From Porodaedalea pini (Eukaryota; Basidiomycota; Agaricomycetes; Hymenochaetales; Hymenochaetaceae): 64,000 bases of DNA. Position 1 is the stretch's first letter. The number at the start of each line of letters is the position of its first letter. The translations under genes were made by a program, and so were the position numbers. Of this stretch, positions 32,742 through 45,000 are shown one piece after another. Below the pieces are notes generated by a model. It was not told the origin of the DNA and ran no database searches. It was given only the letters and a program-made list of their open reading frames with translations. The DNA is taken from NCBI GenBank assembly GCA_002794775.1, contig NBAY01000068.1, positions 124,001 through 188,000 of the forward strand. The letters run 5' to 3'.

Positions 32742-35700
32742 TCAACAGACGGTGGAGCGGTAAAGAGAGGCGTAGTGGGATTCTGGTCGCGACATGAGTT
32801 CATCATGCGTCCCGAACTCGCTTATACTCTAAAGGGTGTTTTGAGCATGTGAATCTTAGAATAGTTTGAAAGTACATACGCCGTTCTCAAACATGGCAAT
32901 TTTGTCTGCCCGTTTGGCAATTGACAATTGATGAGTGATAAATATAACTGTTTTAGTCCTCTTGCCCGTCAACGGGTCGCGACAGAGTGACTCGACCGTT
33001 TCGAGCACGTTGTTCTGCGCGTGTGCATCGAGATGAGATGTCGGCTCGTCAAGAAGTAGAAGGTCAGCCGAGCGTGCGCGCATGAAGGCTCGAGAGATAG
33101 CAACACGTTGCCACTAAGATGAGGTTGAAGAGAAGTTTGTCATCCGACAATAGAGAATAAGACGGAAGAAGCAGATGCACTGACCTCCCCTCCTGACAAT
33201 CCCTGCCGCCCATTCTCCATGTCGCTACTCGCGAATGGATTTTCACCGAATGTACCCAGCCCTAGACCCATGCAATCCAGATTCGTATCCAGACCGCGCG
33301 GCAAAGAATTTACCAACCGCCCAGCACCAGCACGCGTGGCAGCCTCGCGGATTGGGTGGTCCCTATAACAATATCAGACTCGGTATCCTAGACGTCTTAG
33401 CTTCGAAGAGATTTGCCAACTGCTACCTGAATTGGCTGCGCAGTTCGCCTATACCGACATTCTCGCGCACTGTTGCGTTGAGTTTAGAAAAGACCTGGAA
33501 GAGCGCTGTTACATGGCGGTGATAGTCTGCGGGAGCAATGCGGCGTATATCGATGTTATTTATGAGTAGCTGGGCGGGCTTGTCGGGCGACGTCGAAGTG
33601 TCAAAATCGAAAATTCGTAGAAGTATGTTTGAAAGCGTCGTTTTACCTATAACAAGGAACAGATAAATTTATCGGTTACCAAACGCTCTGTAGATCAGTG
33701 TCTAAGAAGTTCAAGTAGAGCTCACCAGATCCGTTATAACCAACTATTGCAAGGGTTTCGCCGGCCTCGACTGTGAAGCTTACATCCTTCCAAAACAAGC
33801 CTTAGTCTCAAACACCTTCTATGCATGGAGTCGCCTACGAACCTTCAGCGTCGGTTTCGTACTACCCGGATAAGTAAACGAGATGTGCCTTATAAAATAA
33901 GATTAGCCTGATACAGTAGTTAAGACGTTCGCGGGCTGTTAGAGTATCTCTGGCTTGCTAGCGTGAGTCAAACACCGACCGAAGCCGCGGCGGAAGTAGT
34001 TGCCGAAGGGAAAGAAAACCAGGAATAGCTGGGAGGAGTACTCACCTGGCTTCTATCTTCATTCCTTCACCTGTGCTTTCGTACTTCAGTTCTCTTCCAG
34101 GCTCGGGGCTTAATCTTAAACATGATGAACGTTCAGCATTCAGAGTAAGTTCGTACAATTGCAACGTCACGTACCGAGGTTCAACTTTCATCGCGGCAAA
34201 AAATGCTCCCATAAAAAAAATAGACTGGAAGGCGCGCTCGCAGGAGGTCACCAAAGACCGTACGTTAAACAGAAGCGAGTGCAGAGAGTTGCGATAAAGA
34301 GCAAGCGAGCCGAGCGAGGTCGTTGATGTGTATATGAAGAATGGGAGCTTACCAAAATCCGTAAGTCTAACTGCGATGGTGAAGAAAAAAAAAGTTTTTT
34401 GAAATACGAACATTTTGGAGTAGAACAAGCATCTCAGATACGTTTGTCTGGGTCAATAGCCATCTAAGACCCGTCCCGAAGCCCACACCTGGATACAGTC
34501 CATCCTGTTGTGTTTCCAGACCAAGTATACGTTTTCGTGCAGTAGACCAAGAGTCAAGGATCCAAGGAGCCAGCCCGAAAAGTGCGACCTCAGCGCGGAA
34601 GGGTTCACCATGAGCCATGGCACGCATGCGCTCCGCACGTTCTGCCTCACGTGCTTCTGATGGTGAGTATAATGCATCTGCCGCATTGTATTCAGTGGAT
34701 GAAAAAGGAAGGCGAGGAAGGAATGATGTGAGTAACGAGAGAATCGAAGGTAACAGGACAGCACCAAGAAGAGGTAAATGGGAGACAGAATGCTGCTCAG
34801 AAGGGTCCGCGGAGTAGATCGGAAAGAATGCGAAGGATGTCACTCTAGAAGCGGAGTAAAGAACGACGAGTTGACTCGCGAGCTCCGCGACTGAAGACAG
34901 AACTCGCACGAGATCAAGGGGAGAGAAAAGACCAAAACCGAATCCGAGGCCTGTGAAAGACCGAACGAAAAGATCAGATTCGTGCAAGAGGTCGCGCACT
35001 GTCGGATCCGCAAGCGTCGGTAAATCTAGGCGAAGGCGTTGCTCGAGCTGGCGCTGTTCCACTAAAAAGCGCATGGAACTATGCACCACATTTTCGTTAT
35101 GATTGCTAACGAAAAGGGGAGTAAGCATATGTCAGAACTAGCATTAGGACCTAAAGAATGCCGTTACATACGCGAGAGCGTCAAACAGAGACTCGGCAAG
35201 CATGCGACAGCACTCTCTGAGCACAAGACGCACGAGGCGTCCGAGCCGAGCGGAAGCATAGTCTCCTGAGGTGATTAAATTTTGAAGCTTGAAATTCATC
35301 ATTAGTTATGTTAGATTTTGATGGTCTAATATCTTAATAAAAGGAAAAAACACTTGCCTCGTCCAAGATTAGTGCCTGAGAGTATCCCCGGAAAGCCGGT
35401 AGTAAGCCTCTTATAACTGTAAGAAATATAAGAGAGGCTGTTCGAAGGGGATTCAGACCCCACAGAAGGAGTATCATGTCGAAGAATGTCGCCTGCAATA
35501 TTGTGAATGCCAAAGAGATATTCACAAGGGTGCATTTCCTGTGCGAGCCCGGCTGGAGATGGAGACTTCCACTCTTTCCGTCTTCGTTGACATCAGTGGT
35601 TGGTCTGGACGCATTCCAAGCGTCAAAGAGCGACATCAATGGTTCGTTTGCACTGCCGTCCGAGAGCTCGTCTGTTTCGTCGAGAAACGGTTTAGAGAGA

Positions 35701-35774
35701 AGGTCGCCTGAGTTAGAGGACTTGGGGCTGAGACGCGCGAGAAGCGGAGAACGGGATGCTCTGAGGAGGAGCAT
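32742..35774 (-). CDS. ABC transporter, TMD-NBD (half-transporter architecture)
   Basis: ATP-binding cassette protein of about 790 residues with one membrane domain and one nucleotide-binding domain. Start put at 35774 (MLLLRASRSPLLARLSPKSS); an alternative ATG at 35836 joined by a weak intron is possible. TM helices: CTLVNISLAFTILQATFFDM, SLIFLTVIRGLLPAF, LGAVLLPSILSLLTSFL. The NBD has Walker A GYNGSGKTT (joined across the intron at about 33650-33725), a Q-loop region (ALFQVFSK), signature LSGGE, Walker B LLLLDEPTSHLD, and the switch His in FITHQ. The last exon (SEFGTHDELM...) ends at 32742. The intron 35288-35357 has a GC donor (GCAAGT). The substrate cannot be told. Family resembles fungal ABC half-transporters often annotated only as P-loop proteins. 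Confidence 0.88.
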
Positions 35775-36209
35775 AGCGGGGGATTGAAAGGGGGGATTGA
35801 AAGGGAACGGGCTTTTGAAGGGGTATGGGCCGTCATTTTGGTAGACTTTCTGCAAAGATAGTAGACGTCTCGACGCGACCGTACGCTGGGTCAATCAATC
35901 CTTTCGCGCGCGCGCACGTGACACAGCCACTCAGGCTGTCCGCACGCCTTTCAGTCCGAGTCCGGATCGCAGAGGGAAGTAATAATAATATACAAAGAAA
36001 GAATGGCTACGCTGTGTAATATAAAATTAAATATTCCCGGTCCTTTGAGCTTTCCGCTTTCCGCTGCCTCAGTTCTTCAACAACGCCGATTTCACACGCT
36101 AAGCTATAGGGCATTCCATTTTCGGACAGACGATTTCTACTTTGGGCGTGTGTAGCAGTTTTGTTTTTTTGCCTGTTTCTCTCGCCCTTTTCTACAAGGC
36201 TATTAAAGT
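35775..36209. promoter_or_regulatory. Divergent promoter ABC transporter / GTP cyclohydrolase I
   Basis: 435 bp. A CG-alternating run followed by CACGTGAC lies at about 35904-35922 (CACGTG at 35915-35920). A 149-residue minus-strand frame (36007-36456) runs through into FOL2 coding sequence in antisense and is rejected. Confidence 0.5.
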
Positions 36210-37486
36210 ATGGAAAGCCACGACGCTGTGCTAGACTCGCTTGCAAAGCTGCGTATGCACGCCGAGCAAGCCTCGCCTGATTCGCACGAGAAGCCTCGAG
36301 GCGGCGAGCACACCGATGACGACCACTCTGTCTCCCAGCAGTCAAAGCAAACCAGGCAGCCAGAACTCGATCAACCATCAACGTCAAGTCTCGCGACTGC
36401 GCACTCCCAGCATGTTCAGCTCGAGGGTTACGGCTTCCGTCCTCTCTCAGGCTCATCTACTCCTCTTATGGCTAAAGGAACCCAGTCTCCGCTCCCAGAC
36501 CCCAACGGTCTTGGTTGGCCCGCAAAGTCTACTCTTTCGCGTCTCTATTCCACTCCTGCAGAACGCACAGCCCGCGAAGAGAAGCTTTCCGGTGCGGTTC
36601 GTACTCTTCTTGAATGTATCGGCGAAGATCCAGAGAGAGACGGTCTAAAACGTACTCCTGAGCGCTATGCGCAAGCTCTTATGTGGATGACTCGCGGCTA
36701 CGAGGAGCGGCTGGCAGGTGCGTTCTTCTCTCCTTCCCGTCTTCTTATTATAAAGACTAATTTTCCTCCTTTGTTCGCCGTTTTTAGATGTGATAAATGA
36801 CGCAATATTTCCCGAAGACCATGATGAGATGGTTATTGTGCGCGACATTGACATATTCTCATTATGTGAGCACCACCTCGTGCCCTTCACAGGAAAAGTT
36901 AGTTGGCCTCATTAATTTCCCTTCTTGTGATTATCGTTTTGGTTTCTCCGAAAATCTACTTCATCTTCCTCGCTAATTCGCTTGATTATGTGGCCCCTCT
37001 TCCACGACACCCCTTTCTCCTTTGCCCTCGTTACCTGCCCATGCTTTCGCAGTTCCTGCTCACAGCATTGCAAACTCGGTTTCTCATGATTGATACTGCG
37101 GATTCTAACACGTTTCTTCGCTCAGGTTACAATTGCCTATATCCCGAGAAAGCTTGTGCTTGGCCTTTCGAAGCTCGCACGCATTGCTGAGACCTTTAGC
37201 CGTCGGTTGCAAGTTCAGGAACGCCTCACCAAGCAAATTGCCATTGCTGTTGAAGAGGCTATCAAACCTCGCGGCGTGGCTGTCGTTATGGAGGCAACGT
37301 GCGTTCATCCGTTCGATAATTAATGTCTACTGACATCTGGGCCATTTTAGCCATCTATGTATGACGATGAGGGGCGTGCAAAAGCCTGGGTCGGCGACCA
37401 TTACATCCTGCATGCTTGGATGCTTCCGCACGCAACAAAAGACCCGTGAAGAGTTTCTTACTCTCATGAACTCGAAGACGCGATAG
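36210..37486 (+). CDS. FOL2: GTP cyclohydrolase I
   Basis: First enzyme of folate/pterin synthesis, converting GTP to 7,8-dihydroneopterin triphosphate; cytosolic homodecamer. ATG 36210 ([20 protein letters not shown]). An N-terminal low-complexity extension of about 110 residues precedes the catalytic domain, which starts near [20 protein letters not shown]. Catalytic motifs: [13 protein letters not shown] (zinc Cys and His), [36 protein letters not shown] (second zinc Cys). Ends [12 protein letters not shown]. Introns at about 36717-36787, 36899-37124 (unusually long, about 226 nt, between GK and VTIAYIPRK) and about 37300-37350. Confidence 0.96.
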
Positions 37487-39010
37487 GCGCCTCGTTGCGC
37501 AACTTGGCTCTTCAAGCTCATTCTCACCACTCAACAGTTCTGTCAAGGATCCAACTCCATCACGGACAAACTAGAGGCACGTTTACTTGAAATACTCAAA
37601 TGCCCCTTTGCATGGTTTCGGCGCATCAATCACTTACGATTCAACTCGCCCAAAGCCTGGTTTATTTTGACTTATTCCTTTTTTTCCAGTTATTTAATCA
37701 TAACGTTGTAGGATTATCACTTTTTCCCAAACGGATTCTGGATAAGCGGAAGACTAACTAAGCTATACTGTTGTATTTCTGTATACTCTGTGTAATACTT
37801 GCCGTATACATCTGCCGTGGCCGCGTCTCCCGAAATTAGCGCGGCACGATTCAGTATACACACGTACATTCTTAGTCTGGAGTCTACATTGGATTTCGAT
37901 GCCGGTATTCACGTTTCAAGCCAGAGCTCTTCTGCGGTCCTTTTTGGGGTGCACAGGATTTGGGCCCAACCACCAAGAACACGCACGCCAGAGGCTTCTA
38001 GGGACGTACAGGCTTTTGATCGGCGATAACTCAGTCATTCGAATGCATCCGTACGGCATCGACGTCAATTTAGATTTGTGTGCATCCAGGGGCGTGTTCA
38101 CAGCGCGGCCGCTGCACACGTCGACATCCAGGTTGTCCTAAAGGCAAGCTGCGATGGCCGAGACGTGTTCTCGGAATCTTCGATGCAGATGGTCCGATTC
38201 ACGCAGAATAGGGATGAACAGCATTGATATTGTCCTGTTCTAACGGTGAAAACATGTGTTACTACGGTTGTTCTGAAGCACGCTGTAAACGAGAGCCCGA
38301 AGTAAGCACCGGAATGCGGTCGAAGCCGAGGACGGCGAGTATCCTAGTTATGCGTTATAAATGAAAGTCGAAGTTTCTGACAATACGCCGGTCCAGCTTC
38401 TTGCGGTAGATGCAGCGATGTCTTCGATGCATCTGTTCTCCGACTCTATGGTGTGAAACCTAGTGCCCATTGAGATTCCTTGTATGAAAAAGGGAGATCT
38501 GCTAACGCTGCCATGCCAATGGCTTTCCGCATTGCAAAGACTCTGCAGCAGTCCGAGTCCGACACTCCGCACAGGCGACCATCCGGTGCAAGAAAGCCGA
38601 TTATAAGCGAAACAAAGACGTGTATCTATCTCAGTATCTGTGTCTAACACGCTGCTGCCGGCGCGCGGACTTCCAAGTATACATTTGTAGTGGGCCACAC
38701 GAATGAGTTGTAAATTCAATCCGTCGGTGATACCCTCTGTTCTGGTGCGAATATGACGCTCATTTTCTGACAGATTTTAAGCATCAGTTAACTTGGCTCA
38801 CCGAGCTTGATTAAATCATCTATCAAGTATACAGAATATCGTGTCTCGCTGGTAAATAAATCTACCCGTGAATGTTTATCGCGTAGCACGTATTTCACAA
38901 TGTCAATGCAAGAGGTCGGCTACGGGATGCAAGTGAAGACGGAAGAACAATGTGACAAAGACAAACAACGTAATAACATATGCATGCTCCTAAGAAAATC
39001 CGAACCACCG
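37487..39010. other. 1.5-kb gene-poor stretch
   Basis: Downstream of FOL2 and THO2 (convergent). Open frames here are all under 140 codons, start without promoter-like context and show no domain, splice-linked extension or repeat that I can recognise. GC content is normal, so it is not an obvious degenerate AT-rich repeat. It may be long 3' UTRs or an eroded gene. Confidence 0.45.
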
Positions 39011-42000
39011 TCACTGCCTGAGTGTCCTCTTACTGGAACCAGAACTACCGTCACCACCTATCCTAGTGCGATCAATTCGGACCCTCTTCGACGAGGTCTT
39101 GGAAGACGGCAGGGCGTTGGACCCAGTCGATGGCGTGTCGTACAAGATGTCCCTATCGCGCTCAGTGATCGAGCGCTTCAACCTACCGCCAAAATCGTCA
39201 CGGCCGGTATTTCCACCTAAGCCTCCCCTCGCCGAAGAGCCTCCCGACGGTGCAGAGTTGCCAGGCGCATTGCTTATTCGATCTCGTAAACTTCCTAGGG
39301 AAGTAGAAGGAGCCGTGCCGTTTTGTGTTCCTCTTCCTGGACCTTCTTTCCATTCCCTCTCTCCCTTGTCCGTTTTTTGCCCCTTATCTACCTTTTCCCT
39401 TTCCCTCTCTCTGTCGCCTCGTTCACTCCCTTCGGATCTATCTGTTCTGTCAGCCCAGCCATCCCGATCTGCATGCAGTCGCTCTCCGCGGCCACCTCGA
39501 TCGCCACGGTCTCTGTTGCTCCTGTCGCGTTCTTGATCTTTTTCACGAGCAGCAGTGATCACAGGGGAAGCGTCACCACGCCCTCCTACTCGTGGTGATG
39601 CGCCAGCCATCGCTCGGGGTGCTGATGGTGGAGGAACGGTGACCTTCAGACCTGGACCAGCGGAAGAAGATTCATTCTCGCGTGAACGATCGTAAGGCTG
39701 ATCAATAGTTCCTCAGTTAGTGGGAGATGTGTAAGACCCAAATATGACACTTACCTTCTCTACCCCTGTACCCTTCGAATATGATTCATTCTCTTGAATG
39801 TCACGATCTTTACGTCGACGTTCTGACTCGCGATTCGGTTCACGGCTGGCCTCTTTCTCCGAAGCTTTGCGGGAACGTTCTTCTCGGTGGCGAGAAGACC
39901 GCTTCGCACTCCGTTCGGACTTTTTGAGAGAAAGGTAACAAGGAGTTAGGAAAAACTTAGGCTATGATCTTCGTCGAGCTTACCTCGTCATCAGGGGTTC
40001 TTCTCCGCTTTCCGAGAGTAACATCAGGGTGGGATGAGTTAGTATGGGCTCGGTGGCGAGGGGGGCCATCCGGACGTGAGGGCAAAGTGTGTTCAGATGC
40101 AAGTTCCGGCTCCTTGATTGAACCAGATACTTTGCGTTCACGCTCGCGATCCTTTTCCTCGCGGCGATGACGATCACGCTCTTTGTCGCGTTCACCTCTA
40201 TCACGATCCCTCTCACGGTCGCGCTCTCTATGAGAGTCACGATCACCACGGTCCCTCTTTTCCCTCTCACGGTCCCGCTCCCTATCCTTCTCACGGTCCC
40301 GGCCCCTGTCTCGATCCGAGTCCCTCTCTCGGTCGGCATCCCGTGTGCTACTACCAGGAATCCGATCTCGTCCGGTGCGTTCTGAGCGTCCATGAACGAC
40401 GTCGCGATGAGCACCGCTGCCACGTTCTGCCCTTGAGGGTAGATCTATGTTCGTCGAACGTTTACCATCTTCGACCTCAAGATCTGAGCCTCTCTCATGC
40501 TTAACCCGATCCCGTTTGCTCTCACCGCTCGCCCTGCTATCTGCACTGACATTTCTAGTGCCAGGACGTGTTGCAGGTGATGAGGAACGACGCGCGGGGG
40601 AATCAATCGTGTCAGAACGAGGTTCGCGAGGACTGTGTGCTAATTTTTCACCGCGCCGCGAGCTCCGCAGCTCCTGGGCATGAGCGGTTTGACTGGGTTC
40701 AGCTGGAGGAGCCATAGGTGAACCTGGATCACGGTCACGGTACCGTGGTGATGATTGAGGTGATTCTTTTGGCCCATTTTGGTTGACAGAAGCTTGAGAT
40801 GAAGATAGAGGAGTAGCAGGGCGTGAGCTGCCATTTATTCCTTGCAAGACCTCTTTGCGTAGATCAGTCGATGAGTACGATGGCGGAAGTCTGCCAGAAG
40901 GACGCGGAGGGACCGAAGGCTGGGGGGATTGGATGCCCTCTTTTGCGTGCGAAGCAGAATCTACAGTTGACGTAGACGGCTTGCCTTGGGGTCGACCCTG
41001 ACCATTGAGTTGCTGATCTATTTGCATTGGTTCTTCCTTTTTAACAGAATCAGCAGGCACTGGCTCAGGAGGTCTGGAATCTCGGTTCCTCTTGACAACC
41101 TCTGGCCTTGGAATGCTAGAGTTCAACGCAACACCAAATAAGAAATCATCCGCAGCAAACAAGCGGCCAAAAGACGAACTTTTCGAGTGCAAGCTTAGCT
41201 GCAGATGATGGACGTTCGATGGGCGGTGCTTTCTCTGGAGCGGCGGGGAGGGAGGGGTGAGAAGCTCGGGGCCCTGTAGGTAGATTGGCAGCCTGCGAAT
41301 CGCGCGGCTTCTCCGCTTGGCTGTGAGAAGGAGAAGACGTCGACTTCGAGAGTGCAGGCTTATGCAGCTTCAGTTGTTTGCGGTCATAGTGATATCAAAT
41401 TTACTGACTTTAATAGGTTGAGCCACCCTCGGCATAGTCCATAATTTCTCCCGCTTCTTTAAACTCGACGAATAGCTAGAGAAAAATGAGATTGATCTAG
41501 CGAGAAAAAAAGAGAAAAACCCACGCTCTTGCTAGGATTTTCAGATCTCCTCTTTCCTCGGATTGGACCAGCCTCTGGATTTCGAGATCAATACTCGAGC
41601 CTACGACCTCGTTGACCGCGGCTATCGGGAATACTTCGATTATCTCTTTAAGAACCAGCACAGCGTTGTAGACGTGCATGAAATCGCCCGCTTGAATACA
41701 GTCCGTAAAGCACTAGATGAAATCTATCAGCACAGGCTTAGAAGGGAAGAAAAGTTATGTAGGTATTTGACAAAGACGCTTACTTGACCGAGCTTCCGAT
41801 GACATTTTTTGAGGAAGGACTTAAAGCCGGGCCATTTCAGAAGGTCATCTGGAGATGAAGGTCCATCTTTCGACCAATGCGTCTGCAACCCAGGCAGGAG
41901 AGTAACCTCTGAACCATCTCTACGACAGTTACTTGCGTCATATGCTTTCTGGTCCTTGTGCCATTCGTAGAGGTCCTGTAATATACCCCTCAAGAAGCGG

Positions 42001-45000
42001 CCTGATGCAGTATTATATAGACGAGTTCTGATTCATTGAACTTAACGACTAACCATAATTTCTTGCCTCATTCTCACTGCACGAGAATATTACGACCTTT
42101 GCATGTTCGCCAAGCAGCTGCAACATTTTTAGCAACAAGTACATGGAACGTTAACTCAACCAACCTTATCATAGCACATGAGAGTGTGAAACCCCGGCGT
42201 TCCCCGTTCGTGTAGCGTCCGTATGAGCCGCGCACAGTATACAGCATCCATAGGCGAGAGGAGACAACGAGGTTGTATGCAATGTTCAATGAGAGACTGA
42301 ATAAAAGTCGCGCCCTTGCCAGCACCGGCGCCGACTTCGATAAGAACATATTGTGAGTACGTGTATCCATTGAGATCACAGAGGCTTACCATGTGAGAAC
42401 CAATGTTGCTTTTCGCGGTCCAGACGGCCATCCTTCTCTGTTGTATATCGGTAGACTGTTTCCTGAGTGGTCTTCTCTCTCCGTAAGTCCGATATAGTCG
42501 AAAGATATCGGTCCCGCTGAGCCCGGAGACCACCGGCAGAGGCCCTGATCGACCTGTCCGTTGACCTTTCGGCCTGCCGTGCCTTCGAGTACAGCGCCTC
42601 ACCTGAAGCGAGAAGAGTCTTCTCCATCTCGATATACTTGTCCTTAGGGTAGTACAAATCATAACCAGACAACTGCCAGAAAGTAAGATAAAAGCCAGGA
42701 CTGTTAAAGATACCTCGTCAGGAAACTCGCATAAGTCGGAGACTCGTAACTAACCCTATGACGTCGAAAGCATTTCCTGGAGCTATCTGTCTGCAGTCAT
42801 CAAAGAGCGCGCGCAGCTCTGGCAGCCATGGAATCTAAAATCGGCAACACATTAGAAACAAGCAGCTTCTGCGGCGACAACAAGCATACTTCTGCAACAG
42901 AAGAATTCCCTTCTGGATTCGCTTCTGTGACCAATTCTTTCTTGCCTTCAATATTCTCTCCAGTTTTTTGTCCAACCGAATCGATCTCCATTTTCTCGGC
43001 CTCCACAGGACCGTTCAGCTCATACCCAGCTTCCGGCACAGGAGTCGAATCCGCAGTAGCTCCTTCAATAGAAGCAGCCGAATTGCTAGCAGGCTCCCGT
43101 TTCGCCGCCAAAGCGGCCTTCAGTCGCTTCTCTGTAGCTTCAGCACGCTCAATCTTCTCGGCTTCTTTGGCCTTGCACCACTCGCTGGCGTGATTCTGTA
43201 ATCAAATCAGATCGATAGGAGTACTGGACCAGACTAGTTTACCCACCGATATGGCATCATTAAGCATTGGACGGAAAATTTGCATCGCAACCGGTGGGCT
43301 AACACCATATAAGTTACCGAGTTCAGATAATGAAGGGATAATCTTGCGATAATCCTCGAGCGGGACAACCGTCGGAGTTGTAATCAGGTCAAGATATTGG
43401 AAGAGCACGCCGTGCGTCGCGTCGAACAGGTATGCGATAGACTTTAGATGGGCATCTTTTGCTTTAAAGACACAGGCTTGGCGCTGCTGCGCTACTTGCA
43501 CGAGAATTGGGAACGCAAGCTTTGTATCGATCAGAGTCTTTCCGAGTCGCTGAGGTCCTTTCGTCTGGGCTTCAGAGGAATCAAGTCCAGCACCACGAAG
43601 TTCTGATGCAACTGCTTCAATGCGCAATGTTGGCCCACCTGCCATCGCGATAATCTGTGTATCAGACAAACTCGGCAGAGGCTCAATACCAGCCATCCGG
43701 AGGATGAGCTTCTCCAAAACGACAATCTCCGAAGTCTGCCCATTGTAAAGTTGATGGACAATATATTTCAGCACCGATGATGAATCCGTGCTATAGCGGC
43801 GGAAAAGTGCGCCACTGAAGGTCGCGAGACCTAGATTAAATAAAATGAAAATTTATCAAGCAACACCGCACAGCGGTACATACTTTGTAGCCAGTCAGAC
43901 GCGTTTGCACCGTCTTCCTTAACTCGGTCCTTGTGAGGGTTAGCCAAGGCGTCGATGACCATAAAGACGAGAACATCAAAGCCCATGTTAGTCGCGAAAC
44001 GCAGTGCCTGAATAACAACGTCCGCTAGATTGTCGTACGCTTGTATTTGATTCACAGCGTTGGTAAAGAAAATGCACGGGTTCGTGTGTGCCATCTTCGC
44101 GACAGTGCCTGCGAGAGACTCGACTGTCTGCGAAGAGAGTCGACGAAGGACTCCCTTCGCCTCACGCTCTCGCAGGACTCGCTGAACGTTGAGTTCTGGA
44201 TGCGACGTGTACGTGTGATCTCTCCACTCTCCGTACAAGCGCCAACGTACAGTCAAGTCGTAAAACCGAAGTATGTTCCATACTTCAACTGTGCAAACAG
44301 CATTTCCGGGCATCATTGAGAGAGCTGGGAGGAGATAGCGTCGAGCCGTATGAAGCCAGAATTCCTGAACAGAGCTTTCAGGCTCAGTTATAGTTGGGAA
44401 AGGCCGCTTGCTCTCCTTATTATCCGGGTCGATAGTGACCTTGTGTTTGAAGATGGATTATTTCAGCTTCAAGGCCTATAAGCAAAGAGGACTAACCGAT
44501 TGCATCAAATGAGACCTGCCAATGCGCAAAAGCTTGGTAAGGAACAAGGGCTCGCGACTGATGTGTATACCAACAAATCTCATAACTGGTTCGATGATAT
44601 CGACGACATCGTCCGCTGTTTCGCACATAGGAACCCATTCCGACCATTGCGGGAAAAAGAACACAAAATCCTGGGTATGGGTACTGGGCGGAGGAGGAGC
44701 ACATAGTGTCAATTGAGGTTTGCGCACAGGCGTAACGAGTACACCAGGGGATGCGTAGCGCGCACGCGGCTGTAAAAACCCTTTATTGCGCTCCTTACTG
44801 AACATCTTGTCGAAAAGCGGTGTTATTGACGTCTTGAGTACTCGCAAGAGCAAGTCAGCAAGCTCGCGATGGACGTCAATAAGCCAGGTGTAGCGAGTCA
44901 TGAGCGCAATTGCTGGTCGAAGGACACCGACGGAAAGAAGAGCTACTACCAGCATCGCTTTTTGAGCGGGGGGTTCCTTCGCTTCTGTCGTGGTTTTTGT

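Noticed and set aside
37799..38141. Possible small gene downstream of FOL2
   Set aside because: Frames of 76-80 codons with no splice-linked extension, domain or codon bias.
39066..39536. Ser/Pro/Leu-rich plus-strand frames opposite THO2
   Set aside because: Antisense of the RD/RE and Gly-rich tail of THO2; no independent support.
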